Part shown: in pieces, positions 58,944 through 64,000 of the stretch | How positions within the stretch are numbered: the stretch's first letter is position 1 | Layout: the number at the start of each line of letters is the position of its first letter | Assembly: GCA_020440605.1 (NCBI GenBank) | Contig: JAGRNT010000001.1 | Coordinates: 124,001 to 188,000, forward strand | From: a bacterium | GTDB taxonomy: Bacteria; 4484-113; JAFGCY01 | Reading direction: 5' to 3' | DNA: 64,000 nucleotides | Made by a program: the position numbers and the translations under genes | Notes under the pieces: model-generated | The model's database searches: none | Told to the model about the DNA's origin: nothing | What the model saw: only the letters and a program-made list of their open reading frames with translations

Positions 58944-60068
58944 CTATCCCGCCAGGTAGTCAGGCAGGATCGTTGCATCGTCAAGTTTCGCCTGCTCAAG
59001 CTGCTCACGCCTCAGGTTCAGCGCGGCACTGAGGTCCACGCCGCGCAGGTTGGCATCCCGGAGCTCGGCGGACTGGAAGTCCGCACCCTCCAGCAGGCAG
59101 TCCCGCAGGTTGGCACCGCCGAGGCTCGCATTCTTCAGGCGTGCGCCGCGCAGGTCGGCAGCTCCGAGATTGGCACCATTGAGGCTGGCCTTGCCCAGTT
59201 TTGCTCCGCGCAGGTCCGCACTGCCGAGATTGCTGCCGCTCAGGTCACTGCCCTTCAGCCGGGCCTTGCGCAGATCCGCGGAAGCCAGGTTGCTGCCGGT
59301 CAGGTTGCAGGCCGCCAGCCGCGCGCCGGCGAAGTTGGCAGCTTCCAGGTTGGCACCGCTCAGCGTGCAGTCCCGCAGCTCCGCCTTGCCGAAATCAGCG
59401 CTGGCCAGGTTGCAGCCCGTCAGCTGGCAACGCTCCAGCCGGGTCCGGCTGAAGCTGGCACTGGCGAAGTTGCTGCCGGTCATGTCGATCCCGCTCAGCT
59501 GCCGCCCGGCGAAGCTGGCATTGGCGGCATTCACACCGCGCATGCTGCGCCGGTCGCGCCCGGGAGTGCTGCCCTGCGAACCCGGCATCCCGGCCTCGCT
59601 CATCGCGTTGTCAATCGCCTGGCCGATCTGCTCCGCCAGCCGGCTGCCGAAGCCCTCGCCGAGGAAGCTCAGCCCGTCCAGACGCCGTAGCCGCTCCAGC
59701 TTGTGGCGCATGCGCTTCAGCTTGTGCTGTTTCATTTCCTCGGGGTCACAGCCGCGCTTCCCGCCGCAGCCGCCGCGCATCCAGGGCGGCCCGCCCGGAC
59801 CGCGCCTGTGCCTGCCGGGTCCATGCCGGTGCTGTCCATGGCCATGCTGGCCATGCCGCTGGCGGTCGGCGTCGCCACTCTGGCTGCCGTCGCCCCATTC
59901 ATCGCCGGCGTCGAAATCATCCTCGACCTCCGCCTGCGCGGAAGGGCCGGGTTTGCCAGTGATGGAATCAAGCAGCTCGTCCAGTCCGGAACCGCTGCCC
60001 ACGACCACCCTGATGGTGGGATCCGCGTCATTATGCGCGCCACAGCGGCGCTCATGCTTCTTTCCCAT
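58944..60068 (-). CDS. Pentapeptide-repeat protein with His/Gly-rich N-terminal region
   Basis: The 374-residue protein has an acidic N-terminal part with a Val-rich segment ([10 protein letters not shown]), a His/Gly-rich tract (about 70-100; [20 protein letters not shown]), a basic coiled-coil-like helix (about 112-132; [15 protein letters not shown]), a helix [17 protein letters not shown] and then about 36 pentapeptide units (about 176-355; [36 protein letters not shown]). The last part ends [17 protein letters not shown] ribosome site GAGGA precedes the ATG at 60068. The His-rich tract may bind metal and the beta-helix may mimic DNA or act as a scaffold; these are inferences. It is co-transcribed with the HTH-pentapeptide gene. 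Confidence 0.78.
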   Translation of the reverse strand: MGKKHERRCGAHNDADPTIRVVVGSGSGLDELLDSITGKPGPSAQAEVEDDFDAGDEWGDGSQSGDADRQRHGQHGHGQHRHGPGRHRRGPGGPPWMRGGCGGKRGCDPEEMKQHKLKRMRHKLERLRRLDGLSFLGEGFGSRLAEQIGQAIDNAMSEAGMPGSQGSTPGRDRRSMRGVNAANASFAGRQLSGIDMTGSNFASASFSRTRLERCQLTGCNLASADFGKAELRDCTLSGANLEAANFAGARLAACNLTGSNLASADLRKARLKGSDLSGSNLGSADLRGAKLGKASLNGANLGAADLRGARLKNASLGGANLRDCLLEGADFQSAELRDANLRGVDLSAALNLRREQLEQAKLDDATILPDYLAG

Positions 60069-60175
60069 GTTGTCCTCGCTTCGCCGCCTGCCCCATGCGG
60101 GGTTTCAGGCCTTACGCGTCACAGTTGCCCTACTATACGCCGGGGCAGGGCTGATTGTTTCGAATGCAGGGGAAA

Positions 60176-61186
60176 TCAGCCGAACAGCAGCGGCCAGGAG
60201 CGCTGGATGAACCAGAAGGCACCGCTCACACCGATCACATAGGCCGGGGCCTCGCGCAGCCAGAGCGGGGCCGTGGCCAGCTGCCGGCGCAGCGGCAGGT
60301 AGAGCAGCAGCAGCAGCAGCCCCACGAAGGCCAGCTGTCCGAGCTCCACGCCGATGTTGAAGCTCAGCAGCGCCAGCGGGATCTCCACGCGCGGCATGCC
60401 GATCAGGCTCATCCCGCCCGCAAAACCGAAGCCGTGCAGCAGTCCGAACACGAAGGCCACGAGCCAGGGCCAGCGCAGCGCCAGGCTCTGCTCACCCTTC
60501 ATGCGGTGGATCACTTCAGGCCCGAGCAGCAGGATGCTCAGCGCGATCAGGGCCTCGATCGGTGCCGGCTGGAGATTGACAACGCCGAGCGCCGCCAGCG
60601 CCAGCGTGATGCTGTGGGCCAGCGTGAAGGCCGAGACCGTCTTCACGAGCTGCATCCCGCCGCCGACGATCAGCAGCAGCCCGAACACGAACAGCAGGTG
60701 GTCCGCCCCCTTGAGGATGTGCTCGAAGCCCATCACGATGAACTCGAGGCTGCGCTGCCGCCAGCCACGCTCGCCGCTGAGTTCGAGCCTGGGCCGGGAG
60801 GGGCGCACCAGCTCGCTGTAGCTGCTGCCATCGAGGCGCGTGACCCGCACATAGACCTCCGTACCGTAGCCCGCCAGGCCGGGGAAGCTGACAACGCTGC
60901 CGTCGAGCGTGCCCGGCTCGATGGCAACACTGCGGATCTCCAGCTCGCCGTCACTGAGGCTGCGGCGCTGGACTGGTATGCTCTCCACCCAGTCCGCGGG
61001 CAGCTCCAGTCCGACCGGATAGGCCTCCGGCCCCGTGCGTGGCGGAGTCTTCCAGCTCACGCGGAAATGCAGGTCGTCAGTCTGACTGATGTTCAGCAGG
61101 CAGGGCCTGCTTTCATGCGCCTCTGCCGGCCTGCTCAGGAGCGCCAGGCCGAACAGCAGCAGCATTGCCAGCAAGGCCCTGCTCAC
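60176..61186 (-). CDS. HupE/UreJ-family membrane protein
   Basis: The 336-residue protein has a signal peptide (ALLAMLLLFGLALLSRPAEA) and a periplasmic beta-rich part (about 25-145). The C-terminal half has six or seven helices with the HupE/UreJ pattern: GFEHILKGADHLLFVFGLLL, TVSAFTLAHSITLALAALG, and LVAFVFGLLHGFGFAGGMSL with conserved His/Gly residues. The family includes nickel or cobalt permease-like proteins of hydrogenase and urease loci. It overlaps the parvulin gene upstream by 4 nt, a pairing seen in other bacteria, so its assembly or stability may depend on that chaperone. The metal function is not proven. Confidence 0.85.
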   Translation of the reverse strand: MSRALLAMLLLFGLALLSRPAEAHESRPCLLNISQTDDLHFRVSWKTPPRTGPEAYPVGLELPADWVESIPVQRRSLSDGELEIRSVAIEPGTLDGSVVSFPGLAGYGTEVYVRVTRLDGSSYSELVRPSRPRLELSGERGWRQRSLEFIVMGFEHILKGADHLLFVFGLLLIVGGGMQLVKTVSAFTLAHSITLALAALGVVNLQPAPIEALIALSILLLGPEVIHRMKGEQSLALRWPWLVAFVFGLLHGFGFAGGMSLIGMPRVEIPLALLSFNIGVELGQLAFVGLLLLLLYLPLRRQLATAPLWLREAPAYVIGVSGAFWFIQRSWPLLFG

Positions 61187-62130
61187 TCTCCGCCTTCCGT
61201 GTTGCCATTATCGTTCGTTGCCAGCCCGGCGAGATCCGCCATGTCATAATCCGCCACACTGATGCTGTACTGCTGCTTCACGCCCTCCAGCTCCGCATCC
61301 AGCCGCTCACGCTGCCGGGCCTCCGTCCAGTCGCGCTCCACGTCCGCACGGATCTCATCCAGCTCCAGCGGCCGGCCTTCGCGCCTGTCCGTGACGAGCA
61401 CGAGGTGCAGGCCGTAGCCCGAGAACACCGGGCCGCTCCAGACGCCCAGCGGCAGCGCGCCGATCTCATCCGCGAACAGCGGGTCGAACTGCCAGCCGAT
61501 CTCGCTGAGCGCCACCAGCGGCAGGCTGGGCGGCAGGCTGCCCGCGTCACTCAGGGCCTGCACCAGCCCGAGTTCTTCACTGCCAGTCAGCTGCTGCTTC
61601 AGCAGTTCGGCATCCTCTTCCGCCCGCTCATGCTGCAAGGGGTCGATGTAGATCTGCATGAAGCTCAGGGCCGGCTCCGTGCGGTAGCGCTCCGGATGCT
61701 CGGCGAGGAACTGCTGCAGCTCGGCCTCCGTCGGCGTGGGCGGCTCGCTGCCGTCATCCAGCAGCAGTTCATACTTGCCGCGCAGGTGCTCGCGGATCAG
61801 CGCGTCGTCACGCTCCAGGCCCATGCTGCGGGCCTCGCGCACACAGACCTCCGTGCGGATGTAGTCGTCAATCAGTTCCTGCAGTTCCGCCGCCGTCGGC
61901 TCCTGCTGGTAGTCATTCAGGTATGTCTGGTAGAGCACGGCGATGCGCGCCTGGTCGACATTGATCTCGTAGCCGGAATCATCCTCGGGCTGCCCGCGCA
62001 GATTGCCAAGCAGGAACAGCAGCCCGCCGATCAGGATGAAGTGCAGCAGCGGCTCGCGCCAGAATGACTGCGGACGCGCTCCCGCTGCCTCGCCGTCAGC
62101 TGCCTGCTGTACCGATGCCTTATCTGCCAT
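61183..62130 (-). CDS. Periplasmic peptidyl-prolyl cis-trans isomerase, parvulin (PpiC) type
   Basis: The 315-residue protein has one membrane helix near the N-terminus (about 29-45, LLHFILIGGLLFLLGNL), a helical chaperone-like arm (about 50-150; DYQQEPTAAELQELIDDYIR, TPTEAELQQFLAEHPERY) and a divergent parvulin domain (about 150-275; PSLPLVALSEIGWQFDPLFADEI and VWSGPVFSGYGLHLVLVTDR, matching the usual GD(L)G...F and PV.S.FG.H....E elements). It assists folding of envelope proteins. It overlaps the HupE gene by 4 nt and is probably its dedicated folding partner. A hairpin-repeat tract starts 46 nt upstream. Confidence 0.87.
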   Translation of the reverse strand: MADKASVQQAADGEAAGARPQSFWREPLLHFILIGGLLFLLGNLRGQPEDDSGYEINVDQARIAVLYQTYLNDYQQEPTAAELQELIDDYIRTEVCVREARSMGLERDDALIREHLRGKYELLLDDGSEPPTPTEAELQQFLAEHPERYRTEPALSFMQIYIDPLQHERAEEDAELLKQQLTGSEELGLVQALSDAGSLPPSLPLVALSEIGWQFDPLFADEIGALPLGVWSGPVFSGYGLHLVLVTDRREGRPLELDEIRADVERDWTEARQRERLDAELEGVKQQYSISVADYDMADLAGLATNDNGNTEGGE

Positions 62131-62175
62131 GTCTGTTCCCGGCCATAGCCGGATGCCAGATTATGGCGCATGACC

Positions 62176-62273
62176 GGGAGCTACCCGCTTTAGCGGTAGT
62201 CGGAGGCCGGAGCAAACCGGGCAATGGAGGCACTGCGAAGCTGTGCCATTGGCGGCACTGCGAAGCTGTGCCA
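62176..62273 (+). repeat. Modular hairpin repeats upstream of the parvulin gene
   Basis: GGGAG with CTACC..GGTAG-type arms (62177-62200), almost the same as 1163-1190, is followed by GGAGG with CCGG arms and GGCAA (62202-62225). Two identical 20-nt hairpins GGCAC-TGCGAAGCT-GTGCC-A then lie at 62229-62248 and 62254-62273. Confidence 0.75.
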
Positions 62274-62280
62274 AGGGAAG

Positions 62281-62383
62281 ATTAACCACAGAGCACACCA
62301 GGTTCACAAAGCTGGATTCCAGCTCACAAAGCAATCCTTTGTGATCCGCTGGATCTTCGTGTTCTTCGTGGCTTGGTGGTAAT
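62281..62383. repeat. Imperfect inverted-repeat element bounded by ACCACAGAG / CTTCGTGG words
   Basis: The segment opens with ATTAACCACAGAGCACACC and closes with CTTCGTGTTCTTCGTGG-CTTGGTGGTAATT, roughly complementary at its ends (TTAACCAC versus GTGGTAAT). Inside are CACAAAG/CTTTGTG and TGGATTCCAG/CCGCTGGAT-like repeats. It is a non-coding dispersed-word element. Confidence 0.45.
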
Positions 62384-62397
62384 TCTGTTTAGCGGTA

Positions 62398-62471
62398 GCC
62401 GGGCGTTTACGCCCGGACTCGGTGTGTTGGTCTTAAGACCAACAGGGCCATGTAGCTCTGAAGAGCTACAC
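62398..62471 (+). repeat. Three tandem perfect hairpins with 4-nt loops
   Basis: GCCGGGCG-TTTA-CGCCCGG (62398-62416), GTTGGTC-TTAA-GACCAAC (62427-62444) and GTAGCTC-TGAA-GAGCTAC (62452-62469) follow one another. Arms are unrelated in sequence but equal in length and fully paired, as in the array at 54956. Confidence 0.8.
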
Positions 62472-62504
62472 TCCGCTACACCCTACAACCAAGATCCTAG
62501 ATCC

Positions 62505-62966
62505 TCATTTCATCTCCGCGATCAGCTCGCGCATCCGCTCCTCGCTGACCCCGCTCGAGCGCTTCAGCTCGATCACCCCGTCCGGCTTGCCATCCCCGTC
62601 CACATCCTGCCCGCCGGCCATGTCCTCCCCGAAGCCCAGCAGCACATACTCCTGCACCTCCGCACCCTCATGCACCGCGATGTAGCAGATATTGCCAGCG
62701 GCCAGCTCGCCTGCCGTGAAGGCCACCGGATGCATCTCCGTGCCGTCATAGGGGTTCAGCAGCGCCTTGTTCTGCGCATCCTTCAAAAGCTCCGGGCCGA
62801 GCATTTCCGGGTACAGCCCGCCGTTCTGCCGCGCCCAGTCCAGCAGGTTCTGCTCGATCAGCAGTACCGCGGCTTTCAGCTCCGCATCCGCCGGATTACC
62901 CGCCGCCTGTTGCTGGCAGCCGTTCAGCAGCAGCCCCGCTGCCGCAATCAGCATTATCATCCGCAT
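62505..62966 (-). CDS. Small lipoprotein with pseudopilin-like/calcium-loop features
   Basis: The ATG at 62966 follows GGGGGAAAG, and the product (153 residues) has a lipobox (AAAGLLLNGC). The mature part reads LKAAVLLIEQNLLDWARQNGGLYPEMLGPELL then KALLNPYDG, reminiscent of the helical spine end and C-terminal loop of type II pseudopilins. It has a cysteine in GNICYIAV and a calcium-type loop GGQDVDGDGKPDGVIEL. Such small lipoproteins of unknown function are frequent in this lineage's style; I cannot name it further. An open extension to 63023 has no ribosome site. Confidence 0.68.
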   Translation of the reverse strand: MRMIMLIAAAGLLLNGCQQQAAGNPADAELKAAVLLIEQNLLDWARQNGGLYPEMLGPELLKDAQNKALLNPYDGTEMHPVAFTAGELAAGNICYIAVHEGAEVQEYVLLGFGEDMAGGQDVDGDGKPDGVIELKRSSGVSEERMRELIAEMK

Positions 62967-63154
62967 GTCTTTCCCCCGGGGCCTGTTGCCCTGTCCGGCC
63001 TGTTGCGGCCCGGACTGCATCACTCTAGCACCCTGCGGCCCCGCCTGCCTGCCGGGCAGCAGCGCTAGCCGGCGATGCTACCATAGCAGCACGGAGTGCC
63101 GGCCGCCAGCCTGTGCTCCGTCCCAGACCAGAGCTGGCCAGGACCAGGAGCAAT

Positions 63155-63868
63155 ATGTCAACTCAGCCTACCCAGACCCGTCCCGGCGGCGGCACCAAGC
63201 GTGTCCGGCTCGTGCTCAGGTCGCGCGAGCACCATTATGGCGACGTGCATACCTACCACTTCAGCGCCGACGAGCCGCTGCCCTACAACGCCGGGCAGTA
63301 CGTGCATGTCGCCCTCGAGCTGGCCGACCCGGATGCCAAGCGCGTGCGTGAGCTGTCTTTCTCTTCCGCGCCGCATGAGGAGCATGTCAGCTTCACCATC
63401 GACGGCCGCTCGCGCTCGCCCTTCCAGCTGCATATGCTGGCAATGCAGCCGGGGGACAGCCTGCAGCTGTTCAAGTCCAAGATGCACATGCTCTGGCCGG
63501 TGATCGAGGAATGCGTGGTGTTCATCGCAGGCGGTGTCGGCGTCACGCCCTTTCGCTCGATGGCGCTGGACAAGGCGCACAGCGGGGTGCGGATGCGGAT
63601 GGAGCTGATCCACGCCGCCGGCAGCGAGCACCTGTTCGCCGACGTGCTCCAGCCGCTGATGGATGAATACATCGCCACCGACCGCGCGGGCCTGGCGGGC
63701 GAGATCAGGGCCTGCATCGAGCGCAACCCGGATGCGCGTTACTACATCGCGGGCTCACCGGGCTTCGTGGAGGGCGTGATGCAGCAGCTTGAAGCGGGGG
63801 GCATCAGCCAGAAGAAGATCGAAACGGACGAGTTCAAGGGCTATGAGGAGAACTGGACGGGGGAGTGA
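63155..63868 (+). CDS. FAD/NAD(P)H-dependent oxidoreductase, ferredoxin-reductase fold
   Basis: The ATG at 63155 has AGGAG 4 nt upstream. The 237-residue protein has the FAD domain with RELSFSSAP (the R-x-Y/S-x-x-S FAD motif, R65-S71) and the NAD(P) domain with FIAGGVGVTPFRSMA (126-136), plus ARYYIAGSPGFVEGVMQQLE near the end. There is no fused 2Fe-2S ferredoxin domain, so electrons pass from NAD(P)H to an unknown external partner. It is the last gene of the window; a hairpin of the dispersed family follows 10 nt after its stop codon. The family call is secure, the partner is not. Confidence 0.85.
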   Translation: MSTQPTQTRPGGGTKRVRLVLRSREHHYGDVHTYHFSADEPLPYNAGQYVHVALELADPDAKRVRELSFSSAPHEEHVSFTIDGRSRSPFQLHMLAMQPGDSLQLFKSKMHMLWPVIEECVVFIAGGVGVTPFRSMALDKAHSGVRMRMELIHAAGSEHLFADVLQPLMDEYIATDRAGLAGEIRACIERNPDARYYIAGSPGFVEGVMQQLEAGGISQKKIETDEFKGYEENWTGE

Positions 63869-63878
63869 TGCTGGATTC

Positions 63879-63905
63879 GGAGGTGCGACACTTGTTGTCG
63901 CACAA
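63879..63905 (+). repeat. 27-nt hairpin repeat, TGCGAC-stem type
   Basis: GGAGG, TGCGAC-ACTTGT-TGTCGCA, then CAA. It differs from the copies at 2115 and 55102 only at stem positions, where both strands of the stem changed together. Confidence 0.75.
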
Positions 63906-64000
63906 TGGATCAAACATCCAATTGAGGTTGCCAGCTACACTTCATCCAAACAGAGATTGTGTAGCGGGAAGATTGTTCCAAGTGACCTTGGTATCTAATA

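Noticed and set aside
58444..60068. Long plus-strand frames opposite the pentapeptide genes
   Set aside because: Repetitive high-GC coding DNA opens artefactual frames on the other strand. The minus-strand products have clear pentapeptide consensus.

Overview
The window is a GC-rich (roughly 60%) stretch of chromosome from a Gram-negative, flagellated, probably uncultured heterotrophic bacterium. The diderm envelope is shown by a secretin, two tripartite RND efflux systems with an outer-membrane factor, and many lipoproteins. Motility and taxis are shown by a partial fliR, an NIT-domain chemoreceptor, a CheY-like receiver and two HDOD proteins. I cannot name the phylum from sequence alone. 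No phage or plasmid backbone and no rRNA were seen; the only tRNA is tRNA-Val(CAC). Two genes with lower GC (6105-6920, 55231-55710) look acquired.

Layout, left to right. 1-8.5 kb: partial fliR, a DnaQ-like exonuclease, a three-gene overlapping operon (ABC-F protein, YycJ-type MBL hydrolase, and a membrane protein with presenilin-like FAD/GVGD/PAL motifs), an AT-rich membrane protein, a secreted protein and a single-domain voltage-gated-type cation channel. 8.5-12.2 kb: a hairpin-rich leader, dnaB and purD. 12.2-25.5 kb: an adhesin-like lipoprotein, two FMN reductases, a PKD lipoprotein with a secretin, two M14-type carboxypeptidase homologues (one without its zinc ligands), a chemoreceptor and an M42 aminopeptidase. 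25.6-30 kb: large secreted or lipid-anchored proteins. 30-34.3 kb: a four-gene operon (enolase-superfamily racemase, D-aminoacylase, GNAT, cysteine-dioxygenase-like cupin) that fits N-acyl/D-amino-acid salvage. 34.3-36.9 kb: CheY-like and tandem HDOD genes. 36.9-43.7 kb: a heavy-metal RND operon with a His-rich adaptor and a PII-like regulator. 43.9-46.4 kb: an SGNH/MBOAT O-acylation pair. 47-55 kb: a dockerin/PKD lipoprotein, a DUF2892 protein and a second RND pump. 55-64 kb: an accessory-looking tract with a barstar-like gene, a small membrane ORF, tRNA-Val, an ankyrin protein, two pentapeptide-repeat proteins (one with a DNA-binding-like N-terminus), PpiC/HupE, a small lipoprotein and a ferredoxin-reductase-like flavoprotein.

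The most unusual signals are these. (1) A family of short modular hairpins, typically GGAGG-stem-loop-stem-ACAA, sits just after or inside gene ends. Its stems differ between copies but stay self-complementary, and it includes a seven-module array and a 118-bp element with perfect 26-bp inverted ends. (2) A bacterial presenilin-like protein is translationally coupled to YycJ and ABC-F. (3) A racemase/D-aminoacylase/GNAT operon. (4) A putative DNA-binding domain is fused to pentapeptide repeats. (5) Several genes have a -10-like box 6-13 nt before the start codon, which suggests leaderless or near-leaderless mRNAs.
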